Source: RUG12519 sp045649685 (GTDB taxonomy: Bacteria; Bacillota; Clostridia; Oscillospirales; Ruminococcaceae). Taken from it: a DNA stretch of 64,000 nucleotides. Position 1 is the stretch's first letter, and the number at the start of each line of letters is the position of its first letter. The stretch covers positions 74,162 to 138,161 of the forward strand of contig JAZRQJ010000015.1 of assembly GCA_045649685.1 (NCBI GenBank). The letters run 5' to 3'. The position numbers and the translations under genes are program-made. Positions 17,337 to 26,326 of this stretch are shown here, piece after piece. The notes beneath the pieces are model-generated. The model did no database searches. It had not been told where the DNA came from and worked only from the letters and a program-made list of their open reading frames with translations.

Positions 17337-18026
17337 TCAATTTCGCCAAGAATTATTTGTTTTATTCATAAAATCTCGTCTATTTTTCCAATATTTAAGT
17401 TTTGTAAACATATCTGAAAAGAATTTTGGACCAAAAAATATTAAAAAGTTAATTATTGCCATAACAGCTGCAACTGCATTAGACCAATTCATTGCAAGCA
17501 GTGAAGATATAATACTGAACAAGAAAATTACTGCGTCTAAATATGCTAACCATTTTACTTTTACTGGTATTACGAAAAACAAAAGGATTTGAAGTTCGGG
17601 ATGTGTTGCAGCAAAAGCAAAAAATAGAGATAAATTTAGAAAAATAGCGTTTGTAGATCCAACAAGAAAACCACCCAAAATACAAAAAATAATGCCTATA
17701 AAATAATATAATGTTAGTTTAAATTCTCCCCAAACTGCCTCTAAACTTCTGCCAATAAAATATAGGAAGTATAGTCCAAGTAAAACAAAAAAAGGTGAAC
17801 CGCCAGGAGGAACAAATATAAACGATAGCAGCCTCCAAAACTGGCCTTGCAAAATTAAATTGCGATCAAAATATATCATAGAATATAAAGAAACATTATT
17901 GCGTTGCATGGCTGAAATAAAGTCGAAAAGATAAACCATTCCTGATATTATTACAATGAAAAACATCAAATTAGGAATTCTAAACCAAGGCATTTTGCGT
18001 TCTAACTTATAAATCCACATAAACAT
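17337..18026 (-). CDS. Rhomboid-like membrane protein, probably non-proteolytic
   Basis: This 229-residue protein has about six hydrophobic segments and ends in a basic tail (KYWKNRRDF). It resembles clostridial proteins annotated as rhomboid intramembrane serine proteases: GQFWRLLSFIFVPP, LYFLYFIGRSLEAVWG and LLFFVIPVKVKWLA. The position of the catalytic GxSG in TM4 reads VGSTNAIFLNL, and I see no matching catalytic His. It may be a pseudoprotease or belong to a related non-catalytic family. ATG 18026 follows AAGGAAGAA. It is upstream of, and probably in one operon with, the dCMP deaminase. Confidence 0.65.
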   Translation of the reverse strand: MFMWIYKLERKMPWFRIPNLMFFIVIISGMVYLFDFISAMQRNNVSLYSMIYFDRNLILQGQFWRLLSFIFVPPGGSPFFVLLGLYFLYFIGRSLEAVWGEFKLTLYYFIGIIFCILGGFLVGSTNAIFLNLSLFFAFAATHPELQILLFFVIPVKVKWLAYLDAVIFLFSIISSLLAMNWSNAVAAVMAIINFLIFFGPKFFSDMFTKLKYWKNRRDFMNKTNNSWRN

Positions 18027-18073
18027 TTCTTCCTTTTTAAACTTGATTGAATTAACATAATTATATCACACAA

Positions 18074-18108
18074 AAAATCATCAATCAATATAAATTTATT
18101 GATGATTT
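18074..18108 (-). terminator. Terminator after feoB
   Basis: On the minus strand AAATCATCAAT pairs with ATTGATGATTT across a 12-nt loop, followed by further T. It lies about 25 nt after the feoB stop. Confidence 0.65.
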
Positions 18109-18131
18109 AGATGTTTTTTAGTTGTATTATT

Positions 18132-20216
18132 TTAAATTAAATGAAGCAATCTACAGCAATTCGCGACTACAAAGCAAATAGTAAAGCCACAAATAGTTGG
18201 AATTATAAAAGAAAGAGCTGTCCATTTAAAACTTTTGCATTCTTTTTTTATTGTTAAACAAGTTGTTGAACAAGGCCAATGCATTAGACAAAATAGTGAG
18301 GTGCAAAGGGCTGTTAACCAGGTCCAGCCATTATCGACAAATAGAGTTTTTAATTCGGTTAAATTTTCATATTCAACCAAGCTACCTTTGCATAAATATG
18401 CCATTATAATTATTGGTATAACAATTTCGTTGGCTGGAAAACCTAATATAAATGCTATTAATATAACGCCATCTAATCCAAATAGCTTTGCAAAAGGATC
18501 TAAAAAATTAGAAATGTGGTTTAAGACGCTTATATCTGAAATAATTACGTTGGATAATACCCACAGTATAATGCCGGCTGGAGCTGCAACTATAATGGCT
18601 CTTCCTAAGACAAATAGGGTTCTGTCAAATATTGACCGAATTATTACTTTGCCAAATTGTGGCTTTCTGTATGGAGGAAGTTCTAGTGTGAAAAAAGATG
18701 GAAAACCTTTTAGAATTGTTTTAGACAGAATTTTTGATACTATAAAAGTCATTATTAGTCCTAAAATAATTATACCTGAAAGATATATTGCACATATTAA
18801 GCTGTTTAAAAATGAATTTGAATCGCAATTTAAGCAAAACATAGTTATTAATGCGATTAATGTGGGAAAGCGCCCATTACAGGGAGTAAAATTATTTGTT
18901 AATATTGCTATTAGTCTTTCTCGAGGAGAATCGATAATTCTGCAGCCGATAATTCCTGCTGCATTACATCCAAATCCCATACATGTGGTTAGAGCTTGCT
19001 TTCCGCATGCACCAGCTTTTTTAAATGCATAATCTAAATGAAATGCAACTCTAGGGAGATAGCCAAAATCTTCTAGCAAAGTAAAAATGGGGAAAAATAT
19101 GGCCATGGGTGGAAGCATTACTGAAACTACCCATGCTAAAGTTTTGAACATTCCTTGTATTAATATACCTTCAATCCAGTCTGGAACTTGGATATATTGA
19201 AAAAAATCACTAATAATATCTTGAATTTTAAACAAATTGGTTGATAAAAATTCTGAGGGGGCATTTGCGCCAGCAATTGTTATCCAAAATACCATACATA
19301 GTAATAATATTATCGATGGGAGGCCGGTCCACTTATTTGTTAGAAAATCATCTAAGTGTTTATATTTTTTATTATTTTGATTATTTTTATGTATACATTT
19401 TTTCGATATTTCTTCGGATATTTTAGTGAATTGAGATGAAATAATGTCTTGTAAAGAGATCGAATTAGAGTATTTGGATATTAGAGTGTCTTTATGCTTT
19501 TGAACTTCGGGATTTAATTTGTTTAGACTTTCATTTGTTATTTCATTGTTTAAGATTAAATTTTCTATAAAGTCTGTATCATTACTTAAAAGTTTTAGTG
19601 CAACAATTTCTTTGTTTATATTTTTTGTTTCAATATGATTAGATAATTCATTAATGACATTTTCGATAGGTTTTTCATATTGGATTTTTCCTGGTTTTTT
19701 CGTTGGCTGCTGGCACATTAAATCAATTTCATTTAATAAATTATTTATTCCTTGTTTTTTACGAGCAGAAATTGCAACGACAGGTATGTTTAAAATGCTG
19801 GATAATTTGGAAAAGTTTATTTTTATTTTCTTTTTATTTGCTTCATCTATCAGATTTACGCATATTATGACATTTTTGATTGTAGCAATTACTTGTAATG
19901 CAATATTTAAACTCCTTTCTAAACAGGTTGCATCACATATAACAACGGTCACATCGGGTTGTTTGAACAATATATAGTCTCTTGCAACTTCTTCTTCAGC
20001 TGAGAGTGTGTTTAAACTATATGTTCCGGGAAGGTCTATAAGTTGGTAGGTTTTATTGTTAAATGTATAGGTGCCTTCAGCTATGTTTACGGTTTTTCCT
20101 GGCCAGTTTCCTGTGTGTTGATTCATTCCTGTTATTATATTAAATATTGTGCTTTTTCCAACATTTGGATTGCCAACTAGTGCTACTGTTTTGAAAATTG
20201 AATTTTTGTTACTCAA
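18132..20216 (-). CDS. feoB: Ferrous iron transporter FeoB
   Basis: FeoB (694 residues) imports Fe2+ across the cytoplasmic membrane. The N-terminal G domain has G1 GNPNVGKST (about residues 15-23), G3 DLPGTYSL and G4 NLIDEA. A helical GDI-like region follows, then the polytopic domain with the Gly-rich gate segments LLEDFGYLPRVAF, CGKQALTTCMGFGCNAAG and FPANEIVIP. The length is normal for the family. It overlaps feoA by 4 nt and is translationally coupled. Use of Fe2+ uptake suits an anoxic habitat. Confidence 0.97.
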   Translation of the reverse strand: MSNKNSIFKTVALVGNPNVGKSTIFNIITGMNQHTGNWPGKTVNIAEGTYTFNNKTYQLIDLPGTYSLNTLSAEEEVARDYILFKQPDVTVVICDATCLERSLNIALQVIATIKNVIICVNLIDEANKKKIKINFSKLSSILNIPVVAISARKKQGINNLLNEIDLMCQQPTKKPGKIQYEKPIENVINELSNHIETKNINKEIVALKLLSNDTDFIENLILNNEITNESLNKLNPEVQKHKDTLISKYSNSISLQDIISSQFTKISEEISKKCIHKNNQNNKKYKHLDDFLTNKWTGLPSIILLLCMVFWITIAGANAPSEFLSTNLFKIQDIISDFFQYIQVPDWIEGILIQGMFKTLAWVVSVMLPPMAIFFPIFTLLEDFGYLPRVAFHLDYAFKKAGACGKQALTTCMGFGCNAAGIIGCRIIDSPRERLIAILTNNFTPCNGRFPTLIALITMFCLNCDSNSFLNSLICAIYLSGIIILGLIMTFIVSKILSKTILKGFPSFFTLELPPYRKPQFGKVIIRSIFDRTLFVLGRAIIVAAPAGIILWVLSNVIISDISVLNHISNFLDPFAKLFGLDGVILIAFILGFPANEIVIPIIIMAYLCKGSLVEYENLTELKTLFVDNGWTWLTALCTSLFCLMHWPCSTTCLTIKKECKSFKWTALSFIIPTICGFTICFVVANCCRLLHLI

Positions 20217-20467
20217 GTTATAGACTCCTCCTTATTTGTATTTGTTTTTACAAAAATTTTGGATGAAATTTGATTTCGTAATGCAAACACGGTATCTTTT
20301 ATCAAAAATGCGGTCGGATCACCAAACATGCTTTTTTGTAGACACTTTACTTTTGTCCCAGGAATCATGCCTATGTCATATAATCGTTGTTTTATTTGAT
20401 TTTTTGTTTCTATTTTTTCTATTTCACAAACATCACCTTTTTTTAACTCTGATAGAGTGTTAGCCAT
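20213..20467 (-). CDS. feoA: Ferrous iron transport protein FeoA
   Basis: This 84-residue SH3-like protein of the FeoA family is required with FeoB for Fe2+ uptake. It shows the pattern LSELKKGDVCEIEKI, LYDIGMIPGTKVKCL and the final strand FALRNQISSKIFV. The start follows GGAGGAAATAT. It is first in a feoAB operon. The gap 20468-20660 carries the divergent promoter of dapF. Confidence 0.93.
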   Translation of the reverse strand: MANTLSELKKGDVCEIEKIETKNQIKQRLYDIGMIPGTKVKCLQKSMFGDPTAFLIKDTVFALRNQISSKIFVKTNTNKEESIT

Positions 20468-20589
20468 ATATTTCCTCCTAAAATGCTGTTTTTAAATATT
20501 TATATTGAAGTTAATGAAATTATGTGAAAATAATTATTTTAATTTTTAATTTTACTTTAGTCTATATTGAATTTACTACATTTTGTAAT

Positions 20590-20619
20590 TTGACCTTATG
20601 GTTAAATATATGGTATCCT
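20590..20619 (+). promoter_or_regulatory. Putative sigma-A promoter of dapF
   Basis: TTGACC (20590-20595), 18-nt spacer, TATCCT (20614-20619), about 42 nt before the dapF start. Confidence 0.55.
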
Positions 20620-20660
20620 ATTAATGTATTAGGAAATTGTATATTGTATTGGAGGAAAAC

Positions 20661-21506
20661 ATGATTTTAAATTTTACAAAAATGCATGGTTGTGGAAATG
20701 ATTATATATATTTTAATTGTTTGAATGAACAATTGGAAAATCCTGAAAAAATAGCTCAAAAATTATCACACAGACATTTTAGTGTTGGAGGAGATGGCAT
20801 TGTGATGATATGTTCATCAAGTGTTGCTGATGCTAAAATGAGAATGTTTAATAGTGATGGTAGTGAAGGAAAAATGTGTGGTAATGCAATAAGATGTGTT
20901 GGAAAATATTTATCTGATAATGGCATTGTTAATAAAGACACGGTTACTATTGAAACTCTTAGTGGAATAAAAACTTTGGAATTGACTAAAAAGGATAATA
21001 AAGTTGTTTCAGCAAAAGTTGACATGGGAAAGGCTGAGTTAGTTCCTGAAAATATACCTGTGTGTGTTGATGGACAACACGATAAATTGGTTGATTACCC
21101 ATTGGAAATTGATGGGGTGGAATATAAAATAACGTGTGTTTCTATGGGAAATCCACACTGTGTAGTTTTTTGTGATGATGTTAACAAAATTGATCTTGAA
21201 AAGTTGGGACCAAAATTTGAAAATAACTTTATTTTTCCAGACAAGGTAAACACTGAATTTGTTAGTGTAGTGAACAGAAACAAGATAAAAATGAGAGTTT
21301 GGGAACGTGGAAGTGGTGAAACAATGGCATGTGGAACAGGAGCTTGTGCTGCTGTTGTTGCTGCGGTTGAAAATGGTTTTTGCAGTATGGATCAATATGT
21401 ATCGGTTGAATTACTTGGTGGGAAATTGAATATATGTTACACTAAAGAGACTGTTTATATGATTGGAGAAGCTGCTGTTGCTTTTACAGGAAAAGTTGAA
21501 ATATAG
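20661..21506 (+). CDS. dapF: Diaminopimelate epimerase
   Basis: DapF interconverts LL- and meso-diaminopimelate for lysine and peptidoglycan synthesis. The N-terminus FTKMHGCGNDYIY is diagnostic. The two catalytic Cys are in GKMCGNAIRCVGKY and ETMACGTGACAA. Length, 281 residues, is normal. ATG 20661 follows GGAGGAAAAC; an earlier in-frame start at 20637 lies before the ribosome site. It is paired with dapL 92 nt downstream, which has its own promoter, and the product of DapL is the substrate of DapF. Confidence 0.97.
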   Translation: MILNFTKMHGCGNDYIYFNCLNEQLENPEKIAQKLSHRHFSVGGDGIVMICSSSVADAKMRMFNSDGSEGKMCGNAIRCVGKYLSDNGIVNKDTVTIETLSGIKTLELTKKDNKVVSAKVDMGKAELVPENIPVCVDGQHDKLVDYPLEIDGVEYKITCVSMGNPHCVVFCDDVNKIDLEKLGPKFENNFIFPDKVNTEFVSVVNRNKIKMRVWERGSGETMACGTGACAAVVAAVENGFCSMDQYVSVELLGGKLNICYTKETVYMIGEAAVAFTGKVEI

Positions 21507-21531
21507 TGGTCTATTTTGATTTGTTTTTAAT

Positions 21532-21561
21532 TTGACGTAAAAATGAAACATATGGTATAAT
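21532..21561 (+). promoter_or_regulatory. Sigma-A promoter of dapL
   Basis: TTGACG (21532-21537), 18-nt spacer, TATAAT (21556-21561), starting 26 nt after the dapF stop. Confidence 0.65.
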
Positions 21562-21598
21562 TTAATCGATAATTTTAGTTCGAAAGGTTGGATTTTTG

Positions 21599-22777
21599 AT
21601 GCGTGTTAATAGAAATTATGCTAATCTTGAAGATAACTATCTTTTTGCAACAGTGTCTTCAAAAGTGGCTGAATTCAAAGAAGCTAATCCAAATAAAAAA
21701 TTAATATATATGGGGATAGGGGATGTTACTAGACCTTTGTGTGAAGAGGTAATTAATGAGCTTAAAAGTGCAGTATCCGATATGGCAAACTCGGAGACTT
21801 TTATGGGTTATGGGCCGTATCAAGGATATGATTTTTTAAGAAAGTCTGTGGCGAAATATTATGCTGATCATGGAGCAAATATAGATTTGGATGAAATATT
21901 TATAAGTGATGGAGCAAAAAGTGATTGTGGAAATATACTTGATATTTTTGGTAACGATCAAACAGTTTTAATTCCTGATCCTGTTTATCCTGTTTATTTA
22001 GATACAAATGTTATGGCGGGAAATAAGATTATTTTTGCAAATGCAAATGAAGAGAACGGATTTTTACCTTTACCAGATCGCAGTGTGGATGTTGATATTA
22101 TATATATTTGTTCTCCTAACAATCCAACAGGAGCTGTTTACAATAGAAAACAGCTGAAATATTGGGTTGATTATGCAAATGAAAAAGATGCTATAATTTT
22201 GTTTGATTCAGCATATGAGGCGTTTATAGTTGATAAAGATTTGCCTAGAAGTATTTTTGAAATAGAAGGAGCTAAGACTTGTGCAATTGAGATATGTTCT
22301 CTTTCTAAAACAGCGGGATTTACTGGAACTAGATGTGGATTTACCATAGTGCCTAAAGACTTAAAACGCGATGGAAGTTATATTAATGATATGTGGCTAA
22401 GAAGACAAACAACTAATTTTAATGGAGTTTCATATATAATTCAACGTGGAGCATCTGCAGTTTTTACAGAAAAAGGATTGCAACAAATTAGAGAAAGTTT
22501 AGACTATTATGGAAAAAATGCTGATGTTATAGGTAAAGCTATGAATGAAATGGGAATTTGGTATACGGGAGGAAAGAACTCACCATATATATGGCTTAAA
22601 TGTCCTAACAATATGGATTCATGGAAGTTTTTTGACTTGTTATTAAATGATATACAGGTTGTTGGAACGCCCGGTTCTGGATTTGGGAAGAATGGGGAAG
22701 GATTCTTTAGGCTGACTGCGTTTGGAAAATATGAAGATACAATAGAAGGTATGAATAGACTAAAGAGCATATTGTAA
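21599..22777 (+). CDS. dapL: LL-diaminopimelate aminotransferase
   Basis: DapL makes LL-diaminopimelate directly from tetrahydrodipicolinate, bypassing the acylated intermediates. This 392-residue fold-type I aminotransferase has the DapL N-terminus VNRNYANLEDNYLFATV, GIGDVTRPL, the PLP region DPVYPVYLDTNVMAG, SPNNPTGAVY, and the Schiff-base Lys in SLSKTAGFTGTRCG. ATG 21599 is preferred over the adjacent TTG. The gene ends in a terminator of the repeated type shared with the secreted-protein cluster. Confidence 0.95.
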   Translation: MRVNRNYANLEDNYLFATVSSKVAEFKEANPNKKLIYMGIGDVTRPLCEEVINELKSAVSDMANSETFMGYGPYQGYDFLRKSVAKYYADHGANIDLDEIFISDGAKSDCGNILDIFGNDQTVLIPDPVYPVYLDTNVMAGNKIIFANANEENGFLPLPDRSVDVDIIYICSPNNPTGAVYNRKQLKYWVDYANEKDAIILFDSAYEAFIVDKDLPRSIFEIEGAKTCAIEICSLSKTAGFTGTRCGFTIVPKDLKRDGSYINDMWLRRQTTNFNGVSYIIQRGASAVFTEKGLQQIRESLDYYGKNADVIGKAMNEMGIWYTGGKNSPYIWLKCPNNMDSWKFFDLLLNDIQVVGTPGSGFGKNGEGFFRLTAFGKYEDTIEGMNRLKSIL

Positions 22778-22780
22778 ATA

Positions 22781-22815
22781 AAAAACTGACTTGTTAAAAT
22801 TACAAGTCAGTTTTT
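22781..22815. terminator. Repeated hairpin terminator, copy 1
   Basis: A 14-bp perfect stem (AAAAACTGACTTGT with ACAAGTCAGTTTTT) and a 7-nt loop TAAAATT. It is placed between the convergent dapL and the first secreted-protein gene and can serve both strands. Copies 2-5 lie at 24335, 26102, 28413 and 29844. Confidence 0.9.
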
Positions 22816-22818
22816 TTA

Positions 22819-24168
22819 TTATTTTCTAGCTATGGCTAAAATCTCTGATTTAAACATGTTCCAGTTTTTGTAGGAATCGTTATATGCAACACAATTAAAG
22901 CCGCTTTTGTGTGGAAATAGTATCAATATGTGAGATATGCATTTATTTTTATTTTGAGCGTATTGTGTAGATATGAGTTCAGAAATTTCATCTAAAGTTT
23001 TTATTTCGGGATTTATATTATTAGAATTTAATATAAGTGCTTGTTTTTTATTAATATCTATTCCGGCTACTGTGATCCAATGGTAACCTATATTTGTTGC
23101 AATTGGGGTGTCACTATAGCTAAAGTGCTGTATTAGTAAAAGGTATGCGATTTTTTTCATAATGTTTGTATGCTTATAATAATTTGGTTTATCGTTAAAT
23201 ATAGATATTTCGTCAACAGATATTCCATATGTTTGTAAATATTGACGCATTTCATATTGACTTTGAGCATTTCGTAAGATGTATGCATATTTGGGTATGC
23301 GTTTTAAAAATTCGTTTTCAATTATATCTGTTGATTCATTAAATTCATATGAGTCAAATTTTTTTATGGGAGTTTGCCCATTCATGAACATAAAGTAGTT
23401 TGCTATATTTTGAGATGTGAAAAGCCAACAATTATTTTTAGATTGAAGGCCGGCATTAATGTTTTCAAATTTGTTACACAGCTCATACAATTGAATATTT
23501 CTTTTTTTAAGATATGACTCAGATTCAGCAATAAGAGTATCTAACTCACTTTCAGCTTGATCCCACCATTTTTCATTGTCTTGTTCCAACCATTCTTCAT
23601 CGTATAGAGTGTAATTATTATTTATAGTTATGTTATTAAAATTTAGGTTGTTATTAGTTGTGTTTTCTGTATTAGTATGATTTATTTTAGTGTTTATGTC
23701 ATATGTATATAGATCTTCATAAATTTGATCAAGCTTAGAATTAGCATTGACAAGTTCATCATTAATTGTACTGAGGTTGATGTTACTTTTTGTTAATTTT
23801 AATAATGAATTTAATGATGTACTCAGGTTATTTAATACTATTATTGTGTTTTGCAATGAAAGCAAGTCTGGAGTTTCTAAATAATAAATTTTATTTAACT
23901 TATTAGTTAAATTATCAATTGATGAATTAATAATACTATTGATTGAAAGATTTTGAATATATATGACTGAGGTATAAAGGTTGTTACGTATAATTTCTAG
24001 TTTTTCTAAGCACGAGTGTATTGATTCATTTGCGTTTTGTCGATAATAAATATTTGATTGTTCTAAGGAATCATTTAATTGTATTGCTTTTGTAGGAGTT
24101 ATAATAGAAATAGATATTATTACTGTGCATAACGTAGCTATTAACTTTTTAAATATATTAATTTTCAT
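22819..24168 (-). CDS. Secreted papain-like protein, family member A
   Basis: The 449-residue protein starts with a signal peptide of the family type (KKLIATLCTVIISISIITP, cleavage near TKA). A helical, Asn/Leu-rich region of about 200 residues follows. The C-terminal domain has a papain-like pattern: Cys247 in NNCWLFTSQNIANYF, His363 in YHWITVAGIDI, then an Asn in LILNSN. The order Cys-His-Asn fits clan CA peptidases, but I cannot assign a family. Its C-terminal domain is clearly paralogous to member F. A Shine-Dalgarno AAAAGGAGTGA precedes the start. Substrate and role are unknown. Confidence 0.7.
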   Translation of the reverse strand: MKINIFKKLIATLCTVIISISIITPTKAIQLNDSLEQSNIYYRQNANESIHSCLEKLEIIRNNLYTSVIYIQNLSINSIINSSIDNLTNKLNKIYYLETPDLLSLQNTIIVLNNLSTSLNSLLKLTKSNINLSTINDELVNANSKLDQIYEDLYTYDINTKINHTNTENTTNNNLNFNNITINNNYTLYDEEWLEQDNEKWWDQAESELDTLIAESESYLKKRNIQLYELCNKFENINAGLQSKNNCWLFTSQNIANYFMFMNGQTPIKKFDSYEFNESTDIIENEFLKRIPKYAYILRNAQSQYEMRQYLQTYGISVDEISIFNDKPNYYKHTNIMKKIAYLLLIQHFSYSDTPIATNIGYHWITVAGIDINKKQALILNSNNINPEIKTLDEISELISTQYAQNKNKCISHILILFPHKSGFNCVAYNDSYKNWNMFKSEILAIARK

Positions 24169-24334
24169 AAATCTATCACTCCTTTTGGCGAATGAATGTA
24201 TAATTATTTTATATATAAGCTATTATAAATTGTAATTTGTAACTGGCAATTATAAGTTTTTAATAAATATTTTTGATTTTTTTGTTGAATTTTGCCAAAA
24301 TGTATAATCCACAAATGCTTAAAGTAGGATAGAA

Positions 24335-24369
24335 AAAAACTGACTTGTTAAAATTACAAGTCAGTTTTT
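24335..24369. terminator. Repeated hairpin terminator, copy 2
   Basis: Same stem and loop as copy 1 with no change, 40 nt after the stop of member B on the minus strand. The rest of 24169-24408 holds the upstream region of member A and no gene. Confidence 0.85.
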
Positions 24370-24408
24370 TGATTATTATTTTTTATAAAAGGTCAAAGAA
24401 CATATTGA

Positions 24409-25926
24409 TTAACAAATATTTCTTACGCTATATAGAACTATGTTTTGAAAATCTTCCCACGTACAATTTTTAGTGGTTTTAATAGGAAATTCACCAAGTG
24501 ATGATGAAAAAATCAAACCAGTAGAATCTAGTCCGTTTTTAGCTTGTTCTTGCATGTATTGCGTGGATTTTTCTACTTGATCGAATCCTACACTAACTGA
24601 TCTAACGTTAGTGTCTTTTTCTAACGATTCGCCTCTACCTTCGTATATAGTACCTGCATGTTCTACTAATTGATATTCTAAAGGGTTGTGAAAAGTATTT
24701 ATGCCAATAATTAAAGTTGCGTGGCTTCTACTTTCTTTGCCTGGCCAAAATGTTTTTTGTAAAAATACCACAGGAGCGTTATTATGTAAAAAATGTTCTA
24801 ATAGAAGGTATTTTTCAATTTTTTTACATATATCATTGATTTCGTAATCAGAGAACGATTTTTTAAATTCTTCTGGAATCTCAAATGACAAAGTTTTTAT
24901 ACCTAATTTAGATAACAATTTCTTTGTTGTTTTTATATCTTGTCCTATCTTTACATCTATTTTTGGATTACCATTAACGCCATTATTTAAAATGTTGTCA
25001 ATGTTTTTTTCAACAGTAGTTAATTCATTTGAAGTTTTTGCCTTCAATACATCATCGGTATTATTATTTTTAACTATTGTGCCATCATAGTAAGTGTGTG
25101 TAAAAAAATTAGCTAAAGTTTGAGACGTAAGAGCCCAGCAATTGCCTTCTTCTGAACCATTATTTTGTTCAAATTCAGTTTGTATACCTGCATTTATATC
25201 AGCAGTGAGTTGATCCATTGCCTTGAGGAAGTTTTCGTCATTGCCGAATTCTTTTTGTTGTTTGTTTTTTAAGTTTTCAGCAGCTGTTGCGATTAATTTA
25301 TCTAGTTCTTTTGTTATTTTATCATAAGATATTTGATTGCTGTTAATGTTGTTCATGTTGTTCATGTTGTTCATGTTGTTCATGTTGTTTATGTTGTTTA
25401 TGTTGTTCATGTTGTTTATGTTGTTTATGTTGTTCATGTTATTGTGGTTTTTGATAGCTGTCATAGTATCTTGATATAGTTTTTTCAATTGTGTATCGAT
25501 ATTGTAAATACTATTATTAAAATTATCAACTGATATCTTGCCTGATTTTAAAATGTTTAATGTTGAATGTATGCTTGCTTTTATTGGAAGTATACTTTGA
25601 TTAAAATTACATATTAATGTTTTGCTGGGACAACATAGGTTGTCGTTGTACATAGATGTTAAACTATGTTGTATGGAGTCTAATTGCTTCAGCATATTTT
25701 GTTTATTTGGAATGTTATTGAGACTGTTTACGATTTGTTTCATTTCAACTATATTTTGACCCATATAAAATATTGCATTGTTTAAATTTGAAACAAAATT
25801 AATTTCATCATTGCTCAATTTACTGCCATTTGAATAGTATATTGCACCTGTAGGTGCTATAATAGACATAGACATTGTTGTTGCGCATAAAACAGCTATT
25901 AATTTTTTTAACATTTTAGTTTTCAT
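24409..25926 (-). CDS. Secreted papain-like protein, family member B
   Basis: This protein of about 505 residues has a signal peptide (LKKLIAVLCATTMSMSII, then APTGA). A helical domain with conserved CPSKTL follows, then an Asn-Asn-Met/Ile tandem tract (about residues 163-195). The C-terminal domain has Cys263 in EGNCWALTSQTLANFF, a His in SRSHATLIIGIN, and an acidic/His segment QLVEHAGT. The Cys-His pair suggests a papain-like peptidase. I start it at ATG 25926 after GGAAGG, not at the earlier ATG 25965, because only then is the signal peptide N-terminal. The N-terminal domain matches member F closely. Function unknown. Confidence 0.7.
   Translation of the reverse strand: MKTKMLKKLIAVLCATTMSMSIIAPTGAIYYSNGSKLSNDEINFVSNLNNAIFYMGQNIVEMKQIVNSLNNIPNKQNMLKQLDSIQHSLTSMYNDNLCCPSKTLICNFNQSILPIKASIHSTLNILKSGKISVDNFNNSIYNIDTQLKKLYQDTMTAIKNHNNMNNINNINNMNNINNINNMNNMNNMNNMNNINSNQISYDKITKELDKLIATAAENLKNKQQKEFGNDENFLKAMDQLTADINAGIQTEFEQNNGSEEGNCWALTSQTLANFFTHTYYDGTIVKNNNTDDVLKAKTSNELTTVEKNIDNILNNGVNGNPKIDVKIGQDIKTTKKLLSKLGIKTLSFEIPEEFKKSFSDYEINDICKKIEKYLLLEHFLHNNAPVVFLQKTFWPGKESRSHATLIIGINTFHNPLEYQLVEHAGTIYEGRGESLEKDTNVRSVSVGFDQVEKSTQYMQEQAKNGLDSTGLIFSSSLGEFPIKTTKNCTWEDFQNIVLYSVRNIC
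25344..25443. repeat. 9-nt minisatellite encoding Asn-Asn-Met/Ile
   Basis: About eleven tandem copies of a 9-nt unit (on the plus strand TTCATGTTG or TTTATGTTG) inside member B. The unit keeps the frame, so changes in copy number alter only the length of the linker. Confidence 0.9.
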
Positions 25927-25958
25927 TAAGTTATTACCTTCCTTTTGAGACATAATTT

Positions 25959-25970
25959 GTATCATGATAC
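25959..25970. promoter_or_regulatory. 12-bp palindrome upstream of member B
   Basis: GTATCATGATAC is a perfect palindrome. On the minus strand it and the following AAATTAT are identical to the sequence upstream of member E (29705-29716), each 33 nt before the start codon. It is a candidate operator or part of the core promoter. Confidence 0.5.
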
Positions 25971-26101
25971 CTTGGATAATATGATATATGTTTTATTTTG
26001 ATAATAATTAAAAATATTATGAATTTTTTGTGAACATTTTGTGAATATTTTGTCGATTTTAAATAAAATAAAAAATAGCGGTAAGATCAAATATATATTA
26101 A

Positions 26102-26136
26102 AAAAACTGACTTGTTAAAATTACAAGTCAGTTTTT
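26102..26136. terminator. Repeated hairpin terminator, copy 3
   Basis: Identical stem and loop to copy 1. It lies 190 nt beyond the stop of member C, farther than the other copies. The stretch 26137-26326 in between has a weak hairpin (26191-26223) but no recognisable gene. Confidence 0.85.
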
Positions 26137-26326
26137 ATATGATTAACAATTTTTTTATGTTTTTATCAAGTGTTAATATTATTGCTTATTAGGTGAATAT
26201 TGTTATATAAAAATATTATACCTTTAGTAAATTTATTATTTCCGCCGGAATAACTGTGCTGTATACATAAAATTACTGCAATCTTTAAAAATAATTGTGA
26301 TGTATAACCGTTAAGATATTATAGGA

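Noticed and set aside
18235..19032. Plus-strand frame of 265 codons opposite feoB
   Set aside because: It is antisense to a full-length FeoB with intact motifs and has no ribosome site or recognisable domain.
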